64,000 nt of DNA. Source: Actinophytocola sp. Lineage in GTDB: Bacteria; Actinomycetota; Actinomycetes; Mycobacteriales; Pseudonocardiaceae. The DNA is taken from NCBI GenBank assembly GCA_009377475.1, contig WHTY01000004.1, positions 1-64,000 on the forward strand, in the 5' to 3' direction. Below, piece after piece: positions 24,379 through 32,436 of this stretch. A model generated the notes under the pieces. That model searched no databases and was not told where the DNA came from. It worked only from the letters and a program-made list of their open reading frames with translations. The stretch's first letter is position 1; each line of letters starts with the position of its first letter. The translations under genes and the position numbers were made by a program.

Positions 24379-26382
24379 TCACAGCCGGTAGAGCCGCTGC
24401 CAGTTCTCCCTGCTGGTCAGCTCCGGCATCGCCTGCTTGTACTGCTCCCTGACGGCGGGGCCTTCCTTGCGCAGCCGACGGATCAGCTTGAACCCGCGCT
24501 TGGCGAGCCGCATCATTTCCTGCTTGTCGTACGTGCGCAGCCGCACGCCTCCCTGCGACATGTCGGTGACGACGGCGGTCTCGAACAGCGCGACGTGCCA
24601 CCACTGCGCGTCGGTGACGGGGACCTGGCCGATCTTGTGACGGTGCTTGCCGCGCACCTTGTCGATGATCCGCTTGATCATCACCAGGTTCTTCCTTGTC
24701 GGCGTTGGACCCGCGTTGACGATCGCGATCCGGTTGGTGCCGATGCCGGGTACCTCGGTCGCGTCGTAGCGCTTCGACTCCGGGTAGTGCGACCGCAGCT
24801 CGCGGATCTCCTGCATTGCCTTGACGCCGCCGTCGTGCAGGACGTCCGGCCCTGCGAGGAAGTCCTCGATCGCCTTGAACAACGTCGCGGTGAGCGCGTA
24901 CTGCATGCCGAGGAGGTACCGGATCATGTGCCCTGTCACCGTCTTGGCGAGCAGGTTGATGTCGAACGGCGTGTGCAGCGCCGCGGTGATCATGGCGTTA
25001 CGCAGGTTGAAGTAGCGGTGCCACTCGTCCCAGTCCTTCCAGTGGAAGTCGGCGTGCCAGACACCCGCGCCGGGCAGCGTGACGGTGCGGAAGCCCTTGG
25101 ATTTCACCCGGAAGCCGTACTCCTGGTCGTCCCACTGGAAGAAGAACGGCAGCGGGTATCCGCACTTCGCGACGACCTCGTACGGGATGAGGCAGGCCCA
25201 CCAGCCGTTGTACGCGCCGTCGACGCGACGCTCCTGCTGCTTCGGCTTGCCGCTGCGCGGATCGTGGCGCAGCAGGTCGGCGCGGGCGAGGGCATGCTTG
25301 ACGACCTGGCCCGTCTCCAGCGTGTTCGGCAGCGCGTACTCGGCGCTGCGGTGCAACTGGTGCGGGTGCAGCAGGTTCAGCATCTGGCCACCGATGATGG
25401 CTGGCGCTGCCGAGCGGTTGGAGAACGCGGTCAGCCGCACGATGATGTCCGGCTCGAGCAGCACGTCGTCGTCCATGAACAGCACATTGGCGTGCTCGGT
25501 CTCGGTGTGGCTCGCCACCTCGTACAGACCACGGGTGAAGCCGCCGGCGCCACCGAGGTTGGGCTGCTGGATGTACTCCAGCTTCGCGCCGAGGTCCTTG
25601 GCGACGTCGGCGAAGCCGGCGCGGGAGTCGACCGTGTCGGTGCCCTGGTCGGCGACGTAGATGACGTCGAGCGTCTCCATCGAGTCGATGTCGTCGGCGA
25701 GCGCGCGCAGGTTGGACAGGCAGTCGTCGGCGCGGTTCATCGTGCAGATGGTCACCGCGGTCGGCCGGATCTTCTCCGGCGCGTCGACCGTCCACCGCAC
25801 GTTCTCGATGGTCAGCGACTCACCGGAGCCGGTCTCGATCTCCAGCCACATCGCGCCGCCGTCGAAGAACTTGTCGATCTCGGCGTCCAGCGTGATCCGC
25901 TGGGCGGCGGCGTCAGTGGGATGGCAGGAGGTGACGCGGCGCGGCTCGCCCTCGTAGTCCGACGCACCGACGAAGACGCTGCCGGTGCCGGTTGCGGTCA
26001 GCTCGACCTTGACCTCGCGCGCCGTCGTCCAGCGCTGCCAGTAGGACGCCGGGAACCTGCCGAAGTAGGTGTTGGTGGTGACCTTGGCGTTCGGGCCGAC
26101 GGTGATGGTGTCGCGGGTGCGGGTGACGATGCCCTTGCTGTGGTCGGACACCCTGGCGTAGAGGTCCTTGCTCACCAGGTCGGACGGCCCGACGAACAGG
26201 CCGCGCTGGGCCAGCAGGCGACCGTGCGACACATGCTCGGTGAGGATGGGCTCGTTGTCCACCTTTGCCTTCGCCAGATCACCGGCGGTCGCCGTGGCGG
26301 CATGGCCATTGGTCGGCTCGGTCTGCGTAGCCTCGGCCACGTCCTCGGCCTTCTTACTCTCCGGAACTGTCTTGCCGGACAT
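24379..26382 (-). CDS. glfT2: Galactofuranosyltransferase GlfT2
   Basis: A 667-residue bifunctional GT2 polymerase, the Rv3808c counterpart, that builds the galactan with alternating beta-1,5 and beta-1,6 Galf. An N-terminal beta-sandwich-like domain (about 50-230) precedes the GT-A domain: TAVTICTMNRADDC, QQPNLGGAGGFTRG, the metal motif LFMDDDVLLEPD (DDD near residue 303), WDDQEYGFRVK and the His in WHADFHWKDWDEWHRYF. The C-terminal helical domain is present. A 45-residue Glu/Thr/Ala-rich lead makes it slightly longer than the mycobacterial protein (about 637). Confidence 0.94.
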   Translation of the reverse strand: MSGKTVPESKKAEDVAEATQTEPTNGHAATATAGDLAKAKVDNEPILTEHVSHGRLLAQRGLFVGPSDLVSKDLYARVSDHSKGIVTRTRDTITVGPNAKVTTNTYFGRFPASYWQRWTTAREVKVELTATGTGSVFVGASDYEGEPRRVTSCHPTDAAAQRITLDAEIDKFFDGGAMWLEIETGSGESLTIENVRWTVDAPEKIRPTAVTICTMNRADDCLSNLRALADDIDSMETLDVIYVADQGTDTVDSRAGFADVAKDLGAKLEYIQQPNLGGAGGFTRGLYEVASHTETEHANVLFMDDDVLLEPDIIVRLTAFSNRSAAPAIIGGQMLNLLHPHQLHRSAEYALPNTLETGQVVKHALARADLLRHDPRSGKPKQQERRVDGAYNGWWACLIPYEVVAKCGYPLPFFFQWDDQEYGFRVKSKGFRTVTLPGAGVWHADFHWKDWDEWHRYFNLRNAMITAALHTPFDINLLAKTVTGHMIRYLLGMQYALTATLFKAIEDFLAGPDVLHDGGVKAMQEIRELRSHYPESKRYDATEVPGIGTNRIAIVNAGPTPTRKNLVMIKRIIDKVRGKHRHKIGQVPVTDAQWWHVALFETAVVTDMSQGGVRLRTYDKQEMMRLAKRGFKLIRRLRKEGPAVREQYKQAMPELTSRENWQRLYRL

Positions 26383-26504
26383 CGCGCCTCATTCCTGAAT
26401 ACTGTCTGCCATGCAATGCGGGGCTTCGGTTCGCGGGGTTAAGGTACATGGTGCGATTTCCGCGCCTTCACCCACGTCAGCACGTATTGAATCATTACTT
26501 TTCA

Positions 26505-26972
26505 CTAACGACTGGTTGGCCTTGTGCGTTCTCGGAACACCACGAGCCGGAGCATGATGAAGTTGATCGTGGTGGCCATCGCCTGGGAAATCAGCCAGGC
26601 GAACTCCACGCGCCAGCCCGGTGTCGGCAACGCATGCAACAAGATGGAGTTGACGCCGACAGCCACCGCGAATGTCGTGCCGTAGAGGGTCGTGAAGCCG
26701 CTGGCCTGCCAGATGCCGCCGCTCGCGCCGAAGGTGAAGCGCTTGTTGAGCACGTAGGCGGTCGTCGTCCCGATGATGAAGCTAATGCCGCGCGCGACGT
26801 CGACGTACGGCGAGACGTCGGTAAATGCGAGCAGCGCCTTGTAACTGCCGAAATCGAGCACGGCGCAGAACACGCCGACGATCCCGAATCGGATCAGTTG
26901 CGCGAAGATTGATCGAGAACCGGTGTCGCGCTCCGAAATCCTCGATTCATCCGTCACGGATTCTGCCACCAA
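26505..26972 (-). CDS. GtrA-family membrane protein (Rv3789-like)
   Basis: A 155-residue protein with four transmembrane helices: LIRFGIVGVFCAVLDFGSY; ISFIIGTTTAYVLNKRFTF, the latter with the typical NKxFTF end; LYGTTFAVAVGVNSILLH; and AWLISQAMATTINFIMLRLV. In mycobacteria the GtrA protein next to dprE1/dprE2 (Rv3789) is proposed to move or recruit machinery for decaprenyl-phosphoryl-arabinose. Here it is upstream of glfT2 on the same strand, 122 nt away. The start is TTG 26972 or GTG 26969, with AAAGG upstream in a fairly A/T-rich leader. Confidence 0.85.
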   Translation of the reverse strand: MVAESVTDESRISERDTGSRSIFAQLIRFGIVGVFCAVLDFGSYKALLAFTDVSPYVDVARGISFIIGTTTAYVLNKRFTFGASGGIWQASGFTTLYGTTFAVAVGVNSILLHALPTPGWRVEFAWLISQAMATTINFIMLRLVVFRERTRPTSR

Positions 26973-27022
26973 CGCTTTACCTTTTCATTGCACTCTCTTT
27001 TACCGAAGCTGGTCTGTCAGCG

Positions 27023-28249
27023 CTAGTCCTTGTTCGGGTGCACCTTGCGGTATACCTTGAGCGCGCTGCCGACCATACGCGACTGGTCGCCAAGCTCGAC
27101 GACGCAGCGCTTGACCCGCTCCTTCGGCGGCAGCTTCCGGTGCTCCTGCAGCAGCCCCCACGCCCGAGCCGCCATGCGCTCCTTGATCTTGCGCCGCTCG
27201 CGCTCGTCGGCCAGCTCACTGCGAGCCTCGCGCAGCTCGTCGCGCAGCTTGCCGATCTGCACCACCAGGCCAGCGACGCCGTCGACGGCCGCGCTGGTGA
27301 CGTCAAGCTCGTCAGGCACGCCGCCGCCCTTGACCGGGCCCGCGTTCAGCTCGTCGAGGTCGCCGACGACGTCGCAGCCGGAGTTCTTGATGTCGACGAT
27401 CAGCTGCTCGGTGTACTGATCGACCTTGTCGGCCAGCCGCTCCGGCACGCCGATCGACGTCTTCTGCGCGCGCGGCGCGAGGATGCGGTGCGCCAGCATC
27501 TCGCGGGTGACGCCGATGCGGTGCCAGCGCGGGAACTCGTCCGGCATCACCTCGTTGACCCGCCGCAGCAGCTCGGCGCCCTCGACGCCGAGCGAGACGT
27601 TCGCGCGTCCCTCGGTGTCGACGTCGTCGGGGGAGATGCCGAGCACCGAGCAGAACCGCTGCCACAGCAGCTCCGGGTCGGAGCCGCGCCGGGGCAGCGT
27701 CAGCAGGTGCAACCGGTCATTGGGAACCGACGTGCCCCAACGACGCAGCACGTCGCCGACGCCGTGGACCTTCCAGTACCACTCGTGCCCCTTGGGGTTG
27801 AGGGTGTTGTCCAGCCACGCGTCGAAGGCGCGCTTGTCGCCGTGCTTGATGTGCTCCTGCCACTCGGCGGAGAGCAGCCCAGCGGGGTCGCGCGTCACGT
27901 AGATGACGTGCACCTCGGCAGGCGCGAGGGAGTCAACGGCTCGCCGGACCTCCTCAGGGGTGCACGCCGCCAGCCGCTCGTCGGAGACCACGGCGATCTC
28001 ACGCTTGGAGTTCTTGATCTTTCGCGCGATCTCGCCCCACGCGCCCTGCCAATCCTTGCGCGGGTCACGCGGGTCCTTTTCGACACCTCGCAGGTCGAAG
28101 CCAGCCCTGAAGTGGTCGACGTGGTTACGTCCTGGCACGAACACACCACGCGACGCCAGCTCCTTGCGGTTCTTCCACAAGATGCCCTGGAGGTATGTAG
28201 TGCCCGTCTTCGGGGCGCCGACATGCAGGTAGACAACACTCCTGCTCAT
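27023..28249 (-). CDS. Sulfotransferase family protein, paralogue 1
   Basis: A 408-residue soluble protein. The N-terminal VYLHVGAPKTGTTYLQ is the 5'-phosphosulfate-binding loop of PAPS sulfotransferases, and HVIYVTRDPAGLLSAEWQ has the Arg/Ser pair that binds the 3'-phosphate. A C-terminal part with SIGVPERLADKVDQYT and a charged coiled coil is shared with the other three copies here. It should sulfate a hydroxyl on a glycan or glycolipid. The closest copy is the gene at 29690-30916. The ATG at 28249 has TACCCT 8 nt before it (leaderless). It is divergent from the next sulfotransferase. The sulfate acceptor is unknown. Confidence 0.82.
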   Translation of the reverse strand: MSRSVVYLHVGAPKTGTTYLQGILWKNRKELASRGVFVPGRNHVDHFRAGFDLRGVEKDPRDPRKDWQGAWGEIARKIKNSKREIAVVSDERLAACTPEEVRRAVDSLAPAEVHVIYVTRDPAGLLSAEWQEHIKHGDKRAFDAWLDNTLNPKGHEWYWKVHGVGDVLRRWGTSVPNDRLHLLTLPRRGSDPELLWQRFCSVLGISPDDVDTEGRANVSLGVEGAELLRRVNEVMPDEFPRWHRIGVTREMLAHRILAPRAQKTSIGVPERLADKVDQYTEQLIVDIKNSGCDVVGDLDELNAGPVKGGGVPDELDVTSAAVDGVAGLVVQIGKLRDELREARSELADERERRKIKERMAARAWGLLQEHRKLPPKERVKRCVVELGDQSRMVGSALKVYRKVHPNKD

Positions 28250-28257
28250 GGAGCGGA

Positions 28258-28263
28258 AGGGTA
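28258..28263 (-). promoter_or_regulatory. -10 box (TACCCT) before sulfotransferase 1
   Basis: Ends 8 nt before the ATG at 28249; the leaderless arrangement fixes this start. Same hexamer as at wzm, dprE1, glf and sulfotransferase 4. Confidence 0.55.
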
Positions 28264-28474
28264 CAGGAACGATGTAATAACGACGTTGGACGCCCAAACT
28301 CACCGGCGCGGCGCACCCGCTATGTTTATGCGGTTGCGCGAGCGTCAAATCGGGTGTACACACCGCTACACTTGAATCCGCATCGCGTCCGGGCCGCGCG
28401 TCGGGGTGCGGCGGCGACCGCGTCACTGTGCCCACCGAGCGGTCGGACGCTGGCAGAGAGAACAGGGGTAGGCG

Positions 28475-29683
28475 TTGACCGAAACACCGGCCGCGAACGG
28501 CCAGGGGAAGACGGTTTATCTCCACATCGGCACGCCGAAGTCGGGCACGACGTACCTCCAGGACGTCCTGGCGAACAACCGGGAGAAGCTCGCCGAACGC
28601 GGCGTGCTGTGGCCGCGCGGCGGCTGGGTGCGGCAGGTGCACGCGGCGCGGGACCTCGCGAACATCAACCCGCACAACCACAAGGCCTCCGACGTCGCCG
28701 GCGCGTGGCGGCGGCTCGCCGACGAGATCAACGCATGGCGGGGCCACACCGCCATCGTGTCGATGGAATGGCTGGTCAGCGCGGGGCCCAAGCAGGTAAA
28801 GCGCGCGGTCGACAGCCTCGCGCCCGCCACCGTCAAGGTGGTCATCACCGGCCGCGACCTTGCCCGCATCCTCCCTGCCAGCTGGCAGGAGTCGATGCAG
28901 AACTGGTCGTCGTTCACGTGGGACGACTACATCGCCGCGTTGGCCGACCCGGAGTCGAGCGACGTCGAAGCCGGACAACGGATGTGGCGGCAGCAGGACA
29001 TCGGGGCCATCCTGCGCCGCTGGAACAAGGTCATCCCGATGGAGCGGATGCACGTCGTCACCGTCCCGCCGCCTGGCGCCGACTCCGGGGTGCTGTGGCA
29101 GCGCTTCGCCGAGGTGCTCGGCCTCGACCCCGCTGACTACGACTCCACCAGCAACCGCCAGAACACCTCGCTCGGCGTCGTCTCTGCTGAGCTGATGCGG
29201 CGCGTCAACAGCCGCGCCAAGGAACGCGGCCTCGGCTGGAAGGCGAGCGAGAAGCTGGTCAAGCAGATCCTCGCCAAGCGGGTACTGACCACGCGGAGCC
29301 GCGACGAGTCCTCGCTCACGCTACCGGCGGACCTCTATCCGTGGGTCGTTGAGCAGAGCAAACGCATCGTCACCGAGGTGGAGCAGACCGGCGTGCGCGT
29401 CTGGGGCGACCTGGAGGAGCTCATCCCGGACCCCGCCCACGCGCGTGAGGGCACGACGCCCGAGACGGTCACCGACAGCGAACTGCTCGACGCGGCGCTC
29501 GACGGCATCGTCGGCATGGTCGGGCAGGTCAACGACACGCTGGACGCGCTCAAGCAGCAGAGCGCGAACCTACGTGGCAAGCTCGACGCGGCCGAGCAGA
29601 AGCTCCAGAACCGTGGCCGCGCCAGCGGAGGGCTGCGACGTCTCGCGCGGCACCGGCCGAACGGCACCCGACCCACGGGCTGA
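28475..29683 (+). CDS. Sulfotransferase family protein, paralogue 2
   Basis: A 402-residue protein with the PAPS loop VYLHIGTPKSGTTYLQDVL and a second motif KVVITGRDLARILPASWQE. Its middle differs from copies 1 and 3 and is closer to copy 4 (shared GRDLAR/ARDLAR, PxxWQE, TPP-type VVTVPPPGAD). The C-terminal VWGDLEELIPD and a final coiled coil with basic end match the other copies. TTG start at 28475 with AGGGG upstream. It is followed 6 nt later by the end of copy 3 on the other strand. Probable glycan or glycolipid sulfation; acceptor unknown. Confidence 0.8.
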   Translation: MTETPAANGQGKTVYLHIGTPKSGTTYLQDVLANNREKLAERGVLWPRGGWVRQVHAARDLANINPHNHKASDVAGAWRRLADEINAWRGHTAIVSMEWLVSAGPKQVKRAVDSLAPATVKVVITGRDLARILPASWQESMQNWSSFTWDDYIAALADPESSDVEAGQRMWRQQDIGAILRRWNKVIPMERMHVVTVPPPGADSGVLWQRFAEVLGLDPADYDSTSNRQNTSLGVVSAELMRRVNSRAKERGLGWKASEKLVKQILAKRVLTTRSRDESSLTLPADLYPWVVEQSKRIVTEVEQTGVRVWGDLEELIPDPAHAREGTTPETVTDSELLDAALDGIVGMVGQVNDTLDALKQQSANLRGKLDAAEQKLQNRGRASGGLRRLARHRPNGTRPTG

Positions 29684-29689
29684 GCCCGC

Positions 29690-30916
29690 TCACCCGCGGC
29701 GGAGCCTCCGGTACACGCGCAGCGCGGCGCCGACGGGTCGCGACCGCGCGCCGAGCGCCACGACCCGTCGTTTGACGCGGTGGGTTCGCGTCGCCTCCGC
29801 GCGTCGCCGGTTCCGCAGCGCCGCTTCCGCCTTCTCGGCGCGGTGCACGGCAGCCTTCCGTTGTGCCTTCGCCGTGACCAGCTCGCGCTTCATCGTCCGC
29901 CAGTCGTCGCGGAGCTCCGCCGTCTGCGCCATCAGTCCCGCGAGCCCGTCGATGGCGGCGTCCGTGACGTCGACGTCCTCGGCCATGGCAGTGGCGCGAG
30001 TCGCACCGGCCCGCAGGTCATCGAGGTCGCCGGTGACGTCGACCTCGGACGCCGTGATGTCCGCGATCAGCTTCTCGGTGTACCGCTCGACCTGGTCGGC
30101 CAGCCGTTCCGACACGTTGATCGACGTCTTGCCTTGCCGCTTGGCGAGCACGTTGTTGGCGAGCATGTCGCGGCCGACGCCGATCTGCTGCCACGTCGGG
30201 AAGTCGTCCGGCAGCTTCTCGTTGATCCGCCGCATGAGCTCGGTGCCCTCCACGCCGAGCGAGACGTTGGCGCGCGTGTCGGTGTCCACGCCGTCCGGGG
30301 AGATGTCGAGCACCGAGCAGAACCGCCGCCACAGCAGGTCGGGCGCGGACCCGCGCGGCGGCAGTGTCACCAGGTGCAGGTTGTCGTGCGGCACGGCGGT
30401 TTTCCAGCGCCGCAGCACCTCGCCGACGTCGTGGACCTTCCAGTACCACTCGGTACCGGAGGGGTTGAGCGTGTCGGTGAGCCAGTCCTCGAAGCCGCGG
30501 CGGTACCCGTGCTTGACGTGTTCCTGCCACGCGGCCGACAACAGCCCGGCCGGGTCGCGCGTCACGTAGATGACGTGCACCTCGGCGGGTGCGAGGGAGT
30601 CGACGACGCGCTTGGCCTCCGAGATGCGGCACGACGCGAGCCGCTCGTCCGACACCACGGCGACGTCGCTCTCCGAGTTCTGGATCTTGGTGGCCAGCCT
30701 GTCCCACGCGCCGTCCCAGTTCTTGCGCGGGTCACCCGGCTCCTGCTTGACGCCCCGCAGGTCGAAGCCAGCGCTGAAGTGATCGAAACGGTTTCTCCCC
30801 GGCAGGAACACGCCGCGTTCGCCGAGCGCGTCCTGGTTGTCCCAAAGAATCGTCTGCAGGTACGTGGTGCCGGTTTTCGGAGCGCCCACGTGCAGATAAA
30901 CCGCCCGCTTCACCAT
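29690..30916 (-). CDS. Sulfotransferase family protein, paralogue 3
   Basis: A 408-residue close duplicate of the gene at 27023-28249: VYLHVGAPKTGTTYLQ, GVFLPGRNRFDHFSAGFDL, VIYVTRDPAGLLSAAWQEH and LHLVTLPPRGSAPDLLW all align with it. The 5' PAPS loop and the 3' Arg/Ser pair are intact. The last 90 residues are a basic coiled coil. The ATG at 30916 follows a TACTGT box by 8 nt. It is divergent from dprE1 with only 74 nt between the starts, so the two may share control. Confidence 0.82.
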   Translation of the reverse strand: MVKRAVYLHVGAPKTGTTYLQTILWDNQDALGERGVFLPGRNRFDHFSAGFDLRGVKQEPGDPRKNWDGAWDRLATKIQNSESDVAVVSDERLASCRISEAKRVVDSLAPAEVHVIYVTRDPAGLLSAAWQEHVKHGYRRGFEDWLTDTLNPSGTEWYWKVHDVGEVLRRWKTAVPHDNLHLVTLPPRGSAPDLLWRRFCSVLDISPDGVDTDTRANVSLGVEGTELMRRINEKLPDDFPTWQQIGVGRDMLANNVLAKRQGKTSINVSERLADQVERYTEKLIADITASEVDVTGDLDDLRAGATRATAMAEDVDVTDAAIDGLAGLMAQTAELRDDWRTMKRELVTAKAQRKAAVHRAEKAEAALRNRRRAEATRTHRVKRRVVALGARSRPVGAALRVYRRLRRG

Positions 30917-30924
30917 AGCGCGGC

Positions 30925-30930
30925 ACAGTA
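30925..30930 (-). promoter_or_regulatory. -10 box (TACTGT) before sulfotransferase 3
   Basis: Ends 8 nt before the ATG at 30916, the same leaderless spacing as its paralogue. Confidence 0.45.
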
Positions 30931-30950
30931 CATCAACCGGGTGGCGGACC

Positions 30951-30962
30951 AAACCCGGGTTT
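30951..30962. promoter_or_regulatory. Perfect palindrome between sulfotransferase 3 and dprE1
   Basis: AAACCCGGGTTT is a perfect 12-bp palindrome centred between the two divergent -10 boxes (30925-30930 and 30979-30984), where a repressor or activator could act on both. Chance occurrence cannot be excluded. Confidence 0.35.
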
Positions 30963-30978
30963 AACGTGGCGCGGTCGT

Positions 30979-30984
30979 TACCCT
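30979..30984 (+). promoter_or_regulatory. -10 box (TACCCT) before dprE1
   Basis: Ends 6 nt before the GTG at 30991, which therefore is probably the first base of the transcript and the true start. Confidence 0.55.
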
Positions 30985-30990
30985 GAGGGC

Positions 30991-32358
30991 GTGGAGACGC
31001 CGAACACGCGCAGGACCGCACTGTCCGGGTGGGCTCGCACCGCGCCCACGGTCGCCGACGTCGTCCGGGCGGAGAACCCTGACGTCGTCATCGACGCCGT
31101 CAAGCGCGCGGGCGACCGCGGCGTCATCGCGCGCGGACTCGGCCGGTCGTACGGCGATCCGGCGCAGAACGCGGGCGGCGTCGTTGTCGACATGACCGCG
31201 CTGAACCGCATCCACTCGATCGACGCGGACAGCGGCCTCGCCGTCGTGGACGCGGGCGTCAGCCTGGACACGCTGATGCGGGCCGCGTTGCCGTTCGGGC
31301 TGTGGGTGCCGGTGCTGCCCGGCACGCGGCAGGTCACCGTCGGCGGCGCGATCGGTTCGGACATCCACGGCAAGAACCACCACAGCGCGGGCAGCTTCGG
31401 CAACCACGTCGTGTCGATGGAGCTGCTCACCGCGGACGGCGAGGTCCGCACTCTCACGCCGGACGGGCCGGCGTCGGAGCTGTTCTGGGCCACCGTCGGC
31501 GGCATGGGGCTGACCGGCATCGTGCTGCGCGCGACGATCGCGATGAAGCACACCGAGACCGCGTACTTCATCGCGGACACCGACCGCACGGCCGACCTTG
31601 ACGAGACCATCGAGCTGTTCGCCAACGGCTCCGACGAGCAGTACGACTACTCGTCGGCGTGGTTCGACTCGATCTCCACCGATTCCCGGCTCGGCCGTGC
31701 CGCGCTGGGCAGGGGCTCGCTGGCCACGCTGGACCAGCTGCCGAAGAAGCTGCGCGCGAACCCGTTGAAGTTCGACGCGCCGACGTTGCTGACGCTGCCG
31801 GACGTCTTCCCGAACGGCCTCGCCAACAAGCTGACGTTCAGCGCCATCGGCGAGCTGTACTACCGCAAGACGCCGAAGCGCGGGCGCGGCATGGTGCAGA
31901 ATTTGACGGCCTTTTACCATCCGCTTGACTTGTTCGGGCAGTGGAACCGCGCCTACGGGCCGAACGGGTTCCTGCAGTACCAGTTCATCGTGCCGTTCGG
32001 GAAGGACGACGAGTTCCGCGCGATCGTGCGACGCATCGCGGAGTCGGGGCACGTGTCGTTCCTGAACGTGTTCAAGCGGTTCGGTGAGGGCAACCGGGCG
32101 CCGCTGTCCTTCCCGATGCCGGGCTGGACGATCACGGTCGACTTCCCGGTCAAGGAGGGCCTGCACCGGCTGTGCGCCGAGTTGGACGAGCGGGTGATCG
32201 GCATGGGCGGCAGGCTGTACCTCGCGAAGGACTCCCGGATGAGCCCGGAGGGTTTCGCCGCGATGTATCCCCAGTTGGATGAATGGCGCAAAATCCGCGA
32301 AAACGTCGATCCGGACGACATCTTTGTTTCTGATTTGGCCCGCCGATTGGCGATTTAG
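30991..32358 (+). CDS. dprE1: Decaprenylphosphoryl-beta-D-ribose 2'-oxidase DprE1
   Basis: A 455-residue FAD enzyme that oxidises decaprenyl-phosphoryl-ribose to the 2'-keto form; with DprE2 it makes decaprenyl-phosphoryl-arabinose for arabinan. Recognisable parts are [19 protein letters not shown], the FAD segment [30 protein letters not shown], and the C-terminal [12 protein letters not shown]. Where the mycobacterial enzyme has GWNICVDFP-type sequence with the benzothiazinone-reactive Cys387, this one reads GWTITVDFP, with Thr (codon 32134-32136, residue 382). It is separated from dprE2 by a sulfotransferase gene. Confidence 0.94.
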   Translation: METPNTRRTALSGWARTAPTVADVVRAENPDVVIDAVKRAGDRGVIARGLGRSYGDPAQNAGGVVVDMTALNRIHSIDADSGLAVVDAGVSLDTLMRAALPFGLWVPVLPGTRQVTVGGAIGSDIHGKNHHSAGSFGNHVVSMELLTADGEVRTLTPDGPASELFWATVGGMGLTGIVLRATIAMKHTETAYFIADTDRTADLDETIELFANGSDEQYDYSSAWFDSISTDSRLGRAALGRGSLATLDQLPKKLRANPLKFDAPTLLTLPDVFPNGLANKLTFSAIGELYYRKTPKRGRGMVQNLTAFYHPLDLFGQWNRAYGPNGFLQYQFIVPFGKDDEFRAIVRRIAESGHVSFLNVFKRFGEGNRAPLSFPMPGWTITVDFPVKEGLHRLCAELDERVIGMGGRLYLAKDSRMSPEGFAAMYPQLDEWRKIRENVDPDDIFVSDLARRLAI

Positions 32359-32422
32359 TCGCACATTTCGGTCATAACGAGCCAAATAACGGACCCGGCC
32401 ACACGAGAGCTTCGCCCGGTAT

Positions 32423-32428
32423 TACCCT
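32423..32428 (+). promoter_or_regulatory. -10 box (TACCCT) before sulfotransferase 4
   Basis: Ends 8 nt before the ATG at 32437. It shows that this gene has its own promoter although it sits between dprE1 and dprE2. Confidence 0.5.
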
Positions 32429-32436
32429 GTGAGGCC

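Noticed and set aside
24256..26442. 728-codon plus-strand open frame opposite glfT2
   Set aside because: Antisense shadow without domain motifs; GlfT2 on the minus strand is unmistakable.
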